In this document: positions 32,631 to 42,038 of the stretch, one piece after another
Layout: every line of letters begins with the position of its first letter
Numbering within the stretch: position 1 is the stretch's first letter
Notes under the pieces: model-generated
Told to the model about the DNA's origin: nothing
Seen by the model: only the letters and a program-made list of their open reading frames with translations
Database searches by the model: none
Assembly (NCBI GenBank): GCA_023426245.1
Contig: JAFABB010000036.1
Coordinates: forward strand, 1 to 64,000
Source: Bacillota bacterium
GTDB lineage: Bacteria > Bacillota > UBA4882 > UBA8346
DNA: 64,000 nt
Direction of reading: 5' to 3'
Position numbers and translations under genes: made by a program

Positions 32631-33683
32631 ATGTCAAAACAAATTCCGAATCATGCGGAGACCGTTTTAGTGACGGGTGGGACTGGATTCATCGCCAGCT
32701 GGTGCATTGTTGAGCTTTTAAGACGCGGTTTTACAGTGCGCACCACCGTGCGCAGCCTGTCAAAGGAGCAAGCATTCCGGGCGTCCATTTCCACAGTTAT
32801 TGATCCCGGGGATTACCCCGGTGATCGTTTAACCTTTTTTCCCGCTGATCTGACCTTGGACCCCGGATGGGAAGAGGCGGTAGCAGGATGCGACTATGTA
32901 CTTCACGTAGCCTCTCCACTTGGCAGAGATAACCCAAAAAGTCCGGATGCTTTGATCGTTCCTGCATGTGACGGAGTATTACGAGTCTTACGTGCCGCCA
33001 CTAAAGCCGGGTGTAAGCGCGTGGTAATGACATCAGCCTGTGCTGCCGCCAGCCCGTCATCATATGGTGAAGATCGGGTCACCGACGAGTCCCTCTGGAC
33101 TGACCCCAAAGACGATACTCTGAATAACTACAGGAGGTCAAAGACCCTTGCCGAGCTGGCCGCCTGGCAATTCATGAAGGAATGGGACGGTCCCACAACA
33201 TTGACCACGATTCTGCCGGGTGCAGTGTTTGGTCCGGTGTTATCTGCAGATAACGTAGGTTCGGTACAGGTGATTGGAAGCCTCTTGCAAGGGCGTTTTC
33301 CGGCCACTCCCCGCCTGGGGTTTGAGGTTGTGGATGTACGTGACCTGGTTGACATCCATATCCGGGCAATGATGTCAACCCGAGCAGCCGGAGAACGATT
33401 TATTGCGGTTGGCCAGTTTATGTGGATGACTGACATTGCCAAAACCTTGCGCACGAGGCTTGGAAGTTCGGCCAGCAAGGTTCCTGCGCGAACCATGCCC
33501 GATTGGGTGTTTCGGCTCCTGGCGTTATTTAATCCGGAGCTTCGTTCAGTACTGCCGGGACTGGGGAGAAAACACCGCCATACGCCGGAAAAGGCCCAAC
33601 GTCTGTTGGGGTGGCGCTCGCGATCGGCGGAGGAAACCGTGACGGATTGCGCAAAGAGCCTCATGGATCATCATATCGTTTAA
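32631..33683 (+). CDS. NAD(P)-dependent extended SDR reductase (dihydroflavonol-reductase-like)
   Basis: This 350-residue protein has the Rossmann glycine motif V-T-G-G-T-G-F-I-A-S-W (14-24), an R-x3-R pair that favours NADPH (T-V-R-S-L-S-K), and the D-V-R-D-L-V-D-I-H segment of dihydroflavonol-4-reductase/cinnamoyl-CoA-reductase-like SDRs. The catalytic tyrosine region reads N-Y-R-R-S-K (Y-x3-K). Such enzymes reduce aldehydes or ketones; the substrate is unknown here. It has a good ribosome-binding site (AAGGAGG) and precedes an aldo/keto reductase by 47 nt. Its GC content is slightly above that of its neighbours. Confidence 0.88.
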   Translation: MSKQIPNHAETVLVTGGTGFIASWCIVELLRRGFTVRTTVRSLSKEQAFRASISTVIDPGDYPGDRLTFFPADLTLDPGWEEAVAGCDYVLHVASPLGRDNPKSPDALIVPACDGVLRVLRAATKAGCKRVVMTSACAAASPSSYGEDRVTDESLWTDPKDDTLNNYRRSKTLAELAAWQFMKEWDGPTTLTTILPGAVFGPVLSADNVGSVQVIGSLLQGRFPATPRLGFEVVDVRDLVDIHIRAMMSTRAAGERFIAVGQFMWMTDIAKTLRTRLGSSASKVPARTMPDWVFRLLALFNPELRSVLPGLGRKHRHTPEKAQRLLGWRSRSAEETVTDCAKSLMDHHIV

Positions 33684-33730
33684 CTGTGGAAAACAATGAT
33701 TCCTATAAAACGAGAAAGAAGTGAAAGCCG

Positions 33731-34861
33731 GTGGAGTATATCCAATATGGAAAAACAGAGATGAAAGTGTCTCGATTTGGCCTGGGTTGCATGCGGTTAC
33801 CTGCTGATGAAAAAGAAGCGATTGCAATGATCCGTTATGCAATCGATCATGGGGTAAATTATCTTGATACCGCTTATATCTATAAAGATAGCGAATGGAT
33901 TACGGGAAAGGCTTTAAAGGATGGCTACCGCAAAAAAACTTATTTAGCCACCAAAAGTCCCATTTGGAACATTGAAAAATATGGAGATTTCGAAAAATAT
34001 CTTGATGAAGAATTGATGAGACTGGGAACGGATCATATCGATGTGTATCTTCTTCATAATATGAACTATGGTAATTGGGAAAAGGTTAAAAAATTTGACG
34101 GTTTTACTTTTCTCGATAAAATGGTGCAAAAAGGGAAAATATCTCATAAAGCTTTTTCGATTCACAATACCTTCAAGGCATTTAAAGAAATTGTGGACGC
34201 CTATGAGTGGGAAATGTTTCAAATCCAGCTCAATATCTTGGATGAGAGACAACAAGTTGGCGTGGAAGGTTTGAAATATGGCGCAGCAAAAGGTTTGGCG
34301 GCTGTCATCATGGAACCGCTCCGGGGAGGTTATATACTCAAGTATGCTCCACAGGAAGCGCAGGATTTGATACATCAATATTCAGAAAAACGCTCACTGG
34401 TAGAATGGTGTTTTCGTTGGCTTTACAATATGCCGGAGGTATCGGTAATTTTAAGTGGTACAAGCACTTTGGGGCAATTAAAGGATAATCTGCAGATTTT
34501 TGAACATTCGGCTGCCCAGGTAATGTCAGAAGAAGATCGGAAACTGATTCAAATGATCCGGGAGGCTTATGAAGCGAAAAAGAGCATTGGCTGTACCGGC
34601 TGTGAATATTGTATGCCATGCCCTCGCGGGGTAGCGATTCCAGAAATATTTAGGTTGTACAACAGCCAGCATTTAATGGAATCCCATGTGATCGATAAAG
34701 CAGTTTATCAAAGCAATTTGGTGCCAGCGGGTTCCAGTGCCGATCGATGTGTATCTTGTGGAATTTGTGCCAAACATTGTCCCCAGAGTTTAGCGATTCC
34801 GGAATTATTAAAACGGGTTCATGATGAATTCATGAATTATACGTATCCAACGCAAAGATAA
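33731..34861 (+). CDS. Aldo/keto reductase with C-terminal ferredoxin-like clusters
   Basis: This 376-residue protein has an aldo/keto reductase barrel (about 1-280; G-L-G-C-M-R-L-P, the D-x4-Y catalytic pair in L-D-T-A-Y-I-Y, the K-S lysine) and a C-terminal region with C-T-G-C-E-Y-C-M-P-C-P and C-V-S-C-G-I-C-A-K-H-C-P, which should bind two [4Fe-4S] clusters. Fusions of this kind occur in anaerobes and probably connect carbonyl reduction to ferredoxin electrons. The start is GTG 33731 after an AAGTGAAAG-type site. It is likely cotranscribed with the SDR gene. Confidence 0.9.
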   Translation: MEYIQYGKTEMKVSRFGLGCMRLPADEKEAIAMIRYAIDHGVNYLDTAYIYKDSEWITGKALKDGYRKKTYLATKSPIWNIEKYGDFEKYLDEELMRLGTDHIDVYLLHNMNYGNWEKVKKFDGFTFLDKMVQKGKISHKAFSIHNTFKAFKEIVDAYEWEMFQIQLNILDERQQVGVEGLKYGAAKGLAAVIMEPLRGGYILKYAPQEAQDLIHQYSEKRSLVEWCFRWLYNMPEVSVILSGTSTLGQLKDNLQIFEHSAAQVMSEEDRKLIQMIREAYEAKKSIGCTGCEYCMPCPRGVAIPEIFRLYNSQHLMESHVIDKAVYQSNLVPAGSSADRCVSCGICAKHCPQSLAIPELLKRVHDEFMNYTYPTQR

Positions 34862-34950
34862 TATCGGACACTGCCAAAAGGGAAGAGTAACCTTAACGGA
34901 TTCTTTCCAAAATCATTCAGGCTTCTAAAGGCATCGGACATTCTCCAGCT

Positions 34951-34988
34951 AACCGGGCTGAATTCAGCATCCGAATCAGCCTGGTTTT
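34951..34988 (+). terminator. Possible terminator after the aldo/keto reductase
   Basis: AACCGGGCTGA (34951-34961) pairs with TCAGCCTGGTT (34976-34986) with one mismatch and a short T run. The remaining space before the cellulase gene has a 9-bp inverted repeat (35063-35071 with 35112-35120) across a 40-nt AT-rich loop and no gene. Confidence 0.5.
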
Positions 34989-35183
34989 ACAAATATCTCC
35001 AGTGCCCGGGAATTATTCTTTAATCTTCTTACCAACGCGTGTTTAACTTTCCGAAATATTCAATAACCCAAACAAAAAATATTCTATGGAAATAAAAAAA
35101 TTTATATTGAATTGGGTTATTTTTCCTTTTATAGTAAAAGTATCTAATTACCGATTGAATAAAATGGATAGGGGGAGTTTTGG

Positions 35184-36740
35184 ATGTTGTCAAAAATCAA
35201 ATCAGTTTGGGTCTTTTTACTGGTTCTGGGTGTTTTGTTTCCAATGGTTCCGAATTGGTTTCCGGTGGCGCAGGCTTCCAATCAGACACAAATTGTTGCC
35301 GCAATGGGCGCAGGCTGGAACTTGGGAAATCAGCTTGAAGCCAATTCCAACGGCACACCGAGTGAAACGGTCTGGGGCAACCCAACCATCTCACAGGCTC
35401 TCATTACGGCGGTAAAAAACGCAGGCTTTAAAACAATCCGTATTCCTGTTTCATATTTGAGTAAAATAGGATCGGCACCGAATTACACCATTGATGCCGC
35501 GTGGCTGGCCAGAATTAAACAAGTTGCTGATTATGCCTATAACCAGGGCCTATATGTAATCATCAACATGCATGGTGACGGCTACACTACCATTACGGGT
35601 TCATGGCTTCTGGTTGCCTCCAGCGATCAAACAACGATTAGAGCCAAATATCAAAAAGTATGGCAACAGATCGCAACTACATTTGCAAGTTACGATGAAC
35701 ATTTGATTTTTGAATCAATGAACGAAGAATTCGATGGCAATTATAGCGATCCGAATCCTACATACTATGCAAACCTGAATGCCTATAATCAAATTTTTGT
35801 CGATACCGTAAGGCAAACCGGCGGAAATAATACCACACGATGGCTGCTGATTCCGGGTTGGAATACCAACATTGATTATACGGTAGGTAATTACGGTTTT
35901 GTCCTACCAATCGATAATTATAGGTCATCTTCAATCCCCAGCAATGAAAAGCGAATTATGATATCCGCTCATTATTACTCGCCTTGGGACTTCTGTGGCG
36001 AGGAGTCCGGCTCCATAACCCAATGGGGAGCCATTGCCACAGATACTTACCGAAAGTCAACCTGGGGCCAGGAAGACTATATGGATTCACAGCTCAGCAG
36101 TATGTATAATAAATTTGTAACCCAGGGATATCCGATTGTCATTGGGGAATTCGGCACAGTCGATAAAACAAGCGCCGACTCTACCAATAATACTTACCGG
36201 GCCTATTTTGCAAAGACATTATGCACGGATTGCAAGAAATACGGTGCAGTACCTGTTGTCTGGGATAATGGATTCAATGGAGTATATGGTATGGGACTTT
36301 TTGACCGCAATACTCTGGCTGTAACACAGCAAGGCATTATCAATGCAATCATGAGCGCAATGGGCACAGTGATCACACCCACACCGACAGTAACTGTAAC
36401 GCCAACCCCTACGTCCATTCCTACGGGCTGTTCGATTCGTTATAGCCAAAACGACTGGGGTAGTGGCGCTACAGTAAATATTACCATTATCAATAACAGT
36501 TCGTCGGCGATTAATGGCTGGACATTAGCCTGGAACTTTATAGGCAATCAACAAATCACCAACTTGTGGAATGGAACCTACACCCAAAGCGGCACAGCCG
36601 TAACTGTAAAAAATGTTTCTTATAATAACCTTATCCCGGCTAACGGAAACGTTTCTTTCGGATTTAATATCTCTTATAGCGGTTCTAATGCCAAACCGGC
36701 AGCTTTCACCCTGAATGGGACAGCCTGTCAATTGGAATAA
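35184..36740 (+). CDS. Secreted GH5 endoglucanase with C-terminal CBM2
   Basis: This 518-residue protein has a signal peptide (cleavage after about residue 31, A-Q-A), a GH5 catalytic barrel (about 34-390), a Pro/Thr linker (about 398-415) and a family 2 cellulose-binding module (about 416-518) closed by a cysteine at each end. The catalytic acid/base is E181 in S-M-N-E-E and the nucleophile is E322 in V-I-G-E-F-G. It should cleave internal beta-1,4 bonds in cellulose or related glucans or mannans outside the cell. No dockerin or S-layer domain is present, so it is free or bound only to cellulose. The start follows GGGGGAG. It opens the polysaccharide locus. Confidence 0.93.
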   Translation: MLSKIKSVWVFLLVLGVLFPMVPNWFPVAQASNQTQIVAAMGAGWNLGNQLEANSNGTPSETVWGNPTISQALITAVKNAGFKTIRIPVSYLSKIGSAPNYTIDAAWLARIKQVADYAYNQGLYVIINMHGDGYTTITGSWLLVASSDQTTIRAKYQKVWQQIATTFASYDEHLIFESMNEEFDGNYSDPNPTYYANLNAYNQIFVDTVRQTGGNNTTRWLLIPGWNTNIDYTVGNYGFVLPIDNYRSSSIPSNEKRIMISAHYYSPWDFCGEESGSITQWGAIATDTYRKSTWGQEDYMDSQLSSMYNKFVTQGYPIVIGEFGTVDKTSADSTNNTYRAYFAKTLCTDCKKYGAVPVVWDNGFNGVYGMGLFDRNTLAVTQQGIINAIMSAMGTVITPTPTVTVTPTPTSIPTGCSIRYSQNDWGSGATVNITIINNSSSAINGWTLAWNFIGNQQITNLWNGTYTQSGTAVTVKNVSYNNLIPANGNVSFGFNISYSGSNAKPAAFTLNGTACQLE

Positions 36741-36836
36741 ATCTAGTCGCTGATCTCGATGTTGAGCTCTTCCGGTATTTGTTTTGGAAAGCATTTCACC
36801 AGCGTTTCTCGGTCATTATTGAATGTGCTTGATTTA

Positions 36837-36953
36837 TGAAACGTTCTACTAGTAGAGCGGATCGTAAATGAATGGCAATCAGAAATGGGGAAGATACGTT
36901 CTACTTAAGTAAAACGTTCACAATCATGGAGTGGTTATTTAGAGAACGTTTCA
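36837..36953. promoter_or_regulatory. Cluster of ACGTT-centred operator-like motifs
   Basis: TGAAACGTTC (36837-36846) occurs again in inverted orientation as GAACGTTTCA (36944-36953). Between them lie ACGTTCTAC (36896-36904, also part of the first site) and AAAACGTTCA (36911-36920). The central CG and the half-sites resemble operators of LacI/GalR or CcpA type, but none matches the cre consensus fully. The cluster lies between the cellulase and rhamnosidase genes, before a terminator hairpin. Confidence 0.4.
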
Positions 36954-36972
36954 CTCGTTTACCCTGTAATAA

Positions 36973-37012
36973 AAAGAGTCTCGTTACCTACAGGTAGCGG
37001 GGCTCTTTTTTA
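36973..37012 (+). terminator. Terminator before the GH78-like gene
   Basis: AAGAG-T-CTCGTTACCT pairs with GTAGCGGGGCTCTT around ACAG, with G-T pairs, and is followed by T6. It may end the cellulase transcript or act as an attenuator for the next gene. Confidence 0.75.
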
Positions 37013-37174
37013 TCCGGCCGGCTCTGTTTTTTCCGGTATCTTTCTTTTTAAAAATCCCGGCCCTAAGTTCTTAAAATTTTGACCTATCCTTGATCAATTT
37101 ATTGCTTGTCGTTCCGGGTCCCCCCTTTTACAATAAAAGAATAAGAAAAAAGTTTCATGAGGAGAAAATGTGGG

Positions 37175-39355
37175 ATGGATAAAAAATGGACCGCAAAGTG
37201 GCTCATGGATCCCGGTTTTGCTGGGTACACTCCGCTCAATTTGTTACATAGGCAATTAGCGCCGTTTCATTTACCCGAGCATGACCAAGAACTGCAAAAT
37301 CACCATATGTTGGTCAGGAAAACTTTTCACTTTCCCCAAGAACCACGGGAAGCTTTTCTGGATATTACGGCGGACGATTATTATAAACTTTATATCAATG
37401 GCCAATTTGTGAGCCAGGGTCCGGCTCCCGGATATTCATGGCATTATTTTTATAACCGCCTGAATGTCACCGAATTTCTTCAACAGGGTTTGAACGTCAT
37501 CGCGGTGCATGTTTTTTATCAAGGCTTGATTAACCGGGTTTGGAACAGCGGCGATTACCGTCAGGGTATGTTGGCCGAGTTGTGGATCGATGGAAGTTTG
37601 GCTCTGGCCACCGACCATACTTGGAAATGTCATCGTGCCCTCGAATTCACCGGGCGGGAAACTTTCGGTTATCAAACCCAGTTTGTGGAGGACCTGGATA
37701 GCCGGCTTCAGGAAAAAGCCTGGCGGGAGCCGGATTATGATGATCGGACCTGGCAGGAATGTTATGAAAATATCACCGACGATCATCAGTTGGTGCTTCA
37801 AGACACCCCGACACTGCAAGTATATACCTTAAAACCGGTTAAAGTCCTTCAACTGGCGCCCGGCAATTACCAGATCGATTTTGGCAGGGAAATCACCGGC
37901 CAGTTTGTTATGACAGCCCGGGGTATTGCCGGACAACAGGTGGAGATCCGCTATGGTGAAGAATTGGAAGCGGATGGAGGGCGAGTGCGTTATCCAATGC
38001 GTTGTAATTGCAACTACCGGGATATTTGGACGTTGTCGGGGGCTGGCGATACTTTGGAGACTTATGATTATAAAGCCTTTCGTTATGTTGAATCAATAGC
38101 CCCGGAGGGAGTTTTGCAGCCCGAAAGTTTTGCCGCCGTTGTCCGGCATTATCCCTTGGATGAAACAAGATGCAATTTTATCTCTTCCGATAGACTTTTG
38201 AATGATATTTGGAAGATTTGCGCCCATGGGGTCCGTTGCGGCGCTCAAGAGGTTTTCGTGGATTGCCCCAGCCGGGAAAAGGGCCAGTATTTGGGGGATG
38301 CCACGATTACCAGTCATTCCCATATGTATCTCAGCGGCGATCTGCGGTTAACCAAAAAAATGCTGGCGGATTTTTCCCGTTCAGCCCGGATTTGTCCGGG
38401 ATTGATGGCAGTGGTGCCAGGTTTATTTATGCAGGAAATTGCTGATTTTTCATTACAATGGCCGTTACAGTTATACCAATATTATCAACAAAGCGGCGAT
38501 TTTCAGTTTTTGCAGGAAATGGCCCCGGTTGCGGAGGGAGTCATTGGGTATTTCAAAAGATTTCAAAGGCCCGACGGGTTATTGGAAAATGTAAAGGAAA
38601 AATGGAACCTGGTGGATTGGCCGGAAAATTTGCGGGATGATTACGACTTTGACTTATCCCAACCGGTGGTTGGGGATGGTTGTCATAATGTGATCAATGC
38701 CTTTTTTTGCGGCGCCGTTCAAACCGTGAATAAGATTCGCGAGATTTTGGGGATTCCTTATCATGACGAGTTTCCGGAGCTAAAGAAGGCCTTTATCCAG
38801 GCGTTTTATCGGCCGGATTTGAATTTGTTGGCTGACTCCACAGTTTCGGATCACACCGCTTTGCATGCCAATTCGATGGCGCTATTTTTCAATCTGGTAC
38901 CGGAGGAAGCCCGGAAGAGTGTAGTTGCATTGATCCGGAAGAAAGGCATGAAGTGCGGGGTCTATAACGCCTATTTCCTTTTAAAAGGACTGGCTGGAAT
39001 CGGTGAGTATGACTTGGTCTTTGAATTACTCACTTCTTTGAGTGAGCATTCTTGGGCCAATATGATCCGGGAAGGAGCAACAGCCTGTTTTGAGGCCTGG
39101 GGAAAAGAGCAAAAGTGGAATACCAGTCTCTGTCATCCTTGGGCCAGCGCGCCGCTGCCGGTTTTGATCGAGGACATCGCCGGTTTGAAACCGGCGAAGG
39201 CAGGCTGGAGCGAGGCCATGTTTTCGCCCCATATTCCGGAGGGCCTTCAACATCTTGAAGTGAAATTTTGGACGGTTCAAGGGTGTTTCCATATGATTGC
39301 CGACAATGGCCAAACGAAGTTGCAAGCCCCTCCGGGAGTAAAAATTTTAACATGA
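37175..39355 (+). CDS. Alpha-L-rhamnosidase-like glycoside hydrolase (GH78)
   Basis: This 726-residue protein without a signal peptide is probably cytosolic. It has an N-terminal jelly-roll region with Y-Y-K-L-Y-I-N-G (about 70-77), a rhamnosidase-type beta domain (about 215-320), and an alpha/alpha barrel (about 330-690) carrying D-C-P-S-R-E-K-G-Q-Y-L-G-D, which corresponds to the GH78 D-C-P-x-R-x-E segment. A late G-A-T-A-C-F-E-A-W carries the probable second acid. It likely removes L-rhamnose or a similar sugar from imported oligosaccharides, though a related specificity cannot be excluded. The start at 37175 is chosen for GAGGAG 10 nt upstream; the ATG at 37157 lacks a site. Confidence 0.75.
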   Translation: MDKKWTAKWLMDPGFAGYTPLNLLHRQLAPFHLPEHDQELQNHHMLVRKTFHFPQEPREAFLDITADDYYKLYINGQFVSQGPAPGYSWHYFYNRLNVTEFLQQGLNVIAVHVFYQGLINRVWNSGDYRQGMLAELWIDGSLALATDHTWKCHRALEFTGRETFGYQTQFVEDLDSRLQEKAWREPDYDDRTWQECYENITDDHQLVLQDTPTLQVYTLKPVKVLQLAPGNYQIDFGREITGQFVMTARGIAGQQVEIRYGEELEADGGRVRYPMRCNCNYRDIWTLSGAGDTLETYDYKAFRYVESIAPEGVLQPESFAAVVRHYPLDETRCNFISSDRLLNDIWKICAHGVRCGAQEVFVDCPSREKGQYLGDATITSHSHMYLSGDLRLTKKMLADFSRSARICPGLMAVVPGLFMQEIADFSLQWPLQLYQYYQQSGDFQFLQEMAPVAEGVIGYFKRFQRPDGLLENVKEKWNLVDWPENLRDDYDFDLSQPVVGDGCHNVINAFFCGAVQTVNKIREILGIPYHDEFPELKKAFIQAFYRPDLNLLADSTVSDHTALHANSMALFFNLVPEEARKSVVALIRKKGMKCGVYNAYFLLKGLAGIGEYDLVFELLTSLSEHSWANMIREGATACFEAWGKEQKWNTSLCHPWASAPLPVLIEDIAGLKPAKAGWSEAMFSPHIPEGLQHLEVKFWTVQGCFHMIADNGQTKLQAPPGVKILT

Positions 39356-39564
39356 ATCGGAAAGTAACTTTTAGAACCCCATCAATTAAGAACTTGCCGA
39401 ATCGAGATATAATCAGTCGGAATAAAGTTATTGGGAAAATCAAAAATCGTTATTTTTTATCCATAAGATCATAAATTATTAACTTAAAATTAAAGAGAGG
39501 TTGAAGTAATATCAAAAGCGGAGGCTTTGCAAATGCTCCATAACTTTAAAAAAGGGGGAGAAAA

Positions 39565-40950
39565 ATGTTTCAAAAGAGCTTTCGAAAAAGAAGTTACCTT
39601 ATTTATACCGTCCTTTTGATGACCCTGGCATTGGTTTTTTCCGGTGCAAACTGGGGAGGAGTTGACGCTGCGGCCACTAAGGTCAAAATTAAAGTGTGGA
39701 CCATGAATCGCCATGACGCTGACTATATGACGGCCATGGTCAATCAATTCAACAAACAAAACAAAGATAACATCGAAATTACTTATCAAATCTACACCGA
39801 TAATTACCAACAGACCTTGGACTTGGCTTATGCCACCGGTGAAGCTCCGGATGTATTCATGGATGCCACAGGGGTATTTGAAAAAAGGCTTCCCGCGGGT
39901 GATATCGCCCCATTGGATTCCTATTTAACCCCGGCTTTTAAGAAACGTTTCGGCGAGGGGGCATTTTTTGATGGCATCAATATGGATAATGGCCGTATTT
40001 ATTCCCTCCCGGCGATTGGAACCACGCCCCGTCTGATTTATAACAAGGGAATCTTTAAGAAGGTTGGAATTAAAGCGCCTCCGAAGACCGTAACGGAGAT
40101 GGCCAAGGACGCCTCTTTGATCAGTGCCAAGCTTGGCAAAGAGGGTATTTATGGATATGCCCAGAATTTTAAAAATCCGACCCAGGCATTATCGCGGTCG
40201 GTTGATTACATCATGATGCGGAGCGGCGGAGTCCGGGAAGGCTATGATTTTAAAACCGGCAAATTCGATTTTGCAGGCTATAAGCCGATTCTCCAGTCAT
40301 ATCGATCCATCTTTACTTCCAATAGCGCTTTCCCGGGCTGTGAATCGTTGGATATCGATCCTTTGCGGACCCAATTTGCCGCAGGAAAAATCGGTATGTA
40401 CATTTCCTGGACCCATTCCGAACCCGGGGTATATCAGAATCAGTTTCCCACGAAGGAAGCTTGGGATATTGCTCCCCTACCAACAGTCAATGGTATCAAG
40501 GGTTCGAACCGGATTAATTTGGCGGGGCGTTTTTGGTTAATGAACAGTAAAACCAAGTATCCTAAGGAAGCTTGGAAAGTAATGGAGTTTTTATATGGCG
40601 ACTCCTTGTTGACCGGTTATTATGAAAAGGGTTTAGGCTTGGTGATGGTACCGGCGGTTATCCGCAAGGCCAAACAGCCGGAGACGGTAAAAAAATGGCC
40701 GGCGATTCAGTTTGATAAAAATGATAAAATCTGGCCGAATATCCCGCTCAATGTGAGACCTGAAGGCAAGGACATGTATGAAGTCTTTATGGAGATTATT
40801 TTCGGGGTTACCGATGCCGACAAAGGAATCGCCGATCTCAATGCCAGGTACAATCAAGCATTTGACAAGGCAATCAGTGAACATCGAAGTACCCGGGTGA
40901 TCTATTCCAATTTCGACCCGGCCGAACCCGGGAAGATCTTCAAAAAATAA
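39565..40950 (+). CDS. ABC sugar importer, substrate-binding protein 1
   Basis: This 461-residue family 1 extracellular solute-binding protein captures mono- or oligosaccharides for the permeases that follow. The signal peptide ends in G-V-D-A-A-A (about 33-38), and there is no lipobox cysteine, unlike most Gram-positive binding proteins. Sugar-binding cleft features include W-T-M-N-R (about 49-53), D-V-F-M-D-A-T and the W-T-H-S-E-P segment. The start follows AAGGGGGAG. The gene leads an operon with two permeases and a YesM/YesN system; no ATPase gene is present, so a shared MsmK-type ATPase must serve it. Confidence 0.92.
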   Translation: MFQKSFRKRSYLIYTVLLMTLALVFSGANWGGVDAAATKVKIKVWTMNRHDADYMTAMVNQFNKQNKDNIEITYQIYTDNYQQTLDLAYATGEAPDVFMDATGVFEKRLPAGDIAPLDSYLTPAFKKRFGEGAFFDGINMDNGRIYSLPAIGTTPRLIYNKGIFKKVGIKAPPKTVTEMAKDASLISAKLGKEGIYGYAQNFKNPTQALSRSVDYIMMRSGGVREGYDFKTGKFDFAGYKPILQSYRSIFTSNSAFPGCESLDIDPLRTQFAAGKIGMYISWTHSEPGVYQNQFPTKEAWDIAPLPTVNGIKGSNRINLAGRFWLMNSKTKYPKEAWKVMEFLYGDSLLTGYYEKGLGLVMVPAVIRKAKQPETVKKWPAIQFDKNDKIWPNIPLNVRPEGKDMYEVFMEIIFGVTDADKGIADLNARYNQAFDKAISEHRSTRVIYSNFDPAEPGKIFKK

Positions 40951-40963
40951 AGAGCAAACGATG

Positions 40964-41089
40964 GGGCTGTTGCAAAATATTTTTTAATGGATGAGATATC
41001 GCGCGTTGGACGCCAATATATTGCACAATAAATATGCAAAAAAAATATATTGGAGATCTCGATCCATAAAATCTCTTTGGCAACAGCCC
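40964..41089. repeat. MITE-like palindrome 1
   Basis: GGGCTGTTGC (40964-40973) pairs with GCAACAGCCC (41080-41089). The arms continue as an imperfect stem (ATTTT.ATGGAT.GAGAT...) around an inner CAATATATT/AATATATTG hairpin. The ends resemble terminal repeats of IS6-type elements, but no transposase is inside. A related palindrome is at 57877-57967. It lies between the binding-protein gene and the permease genes and could stabilise the upstream message or reduce downstream expression. Confidence 0.7.
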
Positions 41090-41110
41090 GCGTCATAAGG
41101 AGAACTTCAG

Positions 41111-42016
41111 ATGGCCTCCATTCAATTAAAACGGAACAAGCAGATTTACTTGATGTTGATTCCCAATGCAGTCATTTTTTTGGCACTCACGATTTATCCA
41201 GTACTTTGGGCGCTTCAATACATGCTTTTTAGTTATGATGGAATAAGCGCCGCTAAATTTGTAGGATTGGAAAATTTTATCCGTGCATTTACCAGGGATA
41301 CGGTGTTTTGGCACTCGGTCCTCAATACGCTGGTTTATGTCTGTGGAAAACTGATAATCACTTTACCCATCGCCTTTTTGCTGGCGGTGCTCTTAAATAG
41401 AAAATTCAGGGGCCGTGGTTTCCTGCAAGGGCTCATGTTTAGTCCCACCATTGTGAGCACAGCGGTCATGGCATTAATATTTTATTTGATCTTTAACGTT
41501 TACAATGGAGTCGTCAATCATTTGTTGTTGGCTACGGGTTTGGTTAAAATGCCCATCAATTGGTTGGGCAAGGATCTGGCGATGTTAACCTGTATAATCG
41601 TTGGAGCCTGGGGTGGTATTGGAAATTACATGGTTTATTTTTTAGCCGGATTACAGAGTATTCCCAAAGATATTTATGAAAGCGCCGCCTTGGATGGAGT
41701 CAATGGATTCCAGCGGATGGTCTATATAACGATTCCGATGATGGGACCGGTGCTCCAGGTCATTTTAATGCTGTCAATTATTATTGCTTTTCAGGATATG
41801 CAAAGCATCATGGTTTTGACGGAGGGTGGTCCGTTTTCTGCAACACAGGTTATGTTTTTATACATCTATCAATTGTACTTTCCAATTTCGGCCTCAGCCA
41901 GTACGATGGTGAATTCCGATTTTGGATATGGCGCAGCCGTAAGCATTATCGCTGCTATGATTATCGGTATTATAACCTGCGGGTACCTTTATTTCTCTAG
42001 AAAGCTTGATTATTAA
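41111..42016 (+). CDS. ABC sugar importer, permease 1A (MalF-like)
   Basis: This 301-residue membrane protein has six hydrophobic helices and the cytoplasmic EAA loop S-A-A-L-D-G-V-N-G-F-Q-R-M (about 193-205) that contacts the ATPase. It resembles the UgpA/MalF-type permeases of CUT1 sugar importers. It pairs with the protein encoded at 42039-42881. The ribosome-binding site AAGGAG is 10 nt upstream, just after the palindrome. Confidence 0.93.
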   Translation: MASIQLKRNKQIYLMLIPNAVIFLALTIYPVLWALQYMLFSYDGISAAKFVGLENFIRAFTRDTVFWHSVLNTLVYVCGKLIITLPIAFLLAVLLNRKFRGRGFLQGLMFSPTIVSTAVMALIFYLIFNVYNGVVNHLLLATGLVKMPINWLGKDLAMLTCIIVGAWGGIGNYMVYFLAGLQSIPKDIYESAALDGVNGFQRMVYITIPMMGPVLQVILMLSIIIAFQDMQSIMVLTEGGPFSATQVMFLYIYQLYFPISASASTMVNSDFGYGAAVSIIAAMIIGIITCGYLYFSRKLDY

Positions 42017-42038
42017 TGTAAAGATGGGGTTTAAGATA

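Noticed and set aside
36399..36433. Short tandem repeat ACACCGACAGTAACTG-like
   Set aside because: It encodes the Pro/Thr linker of the cellulase and is explained by protein sequence.
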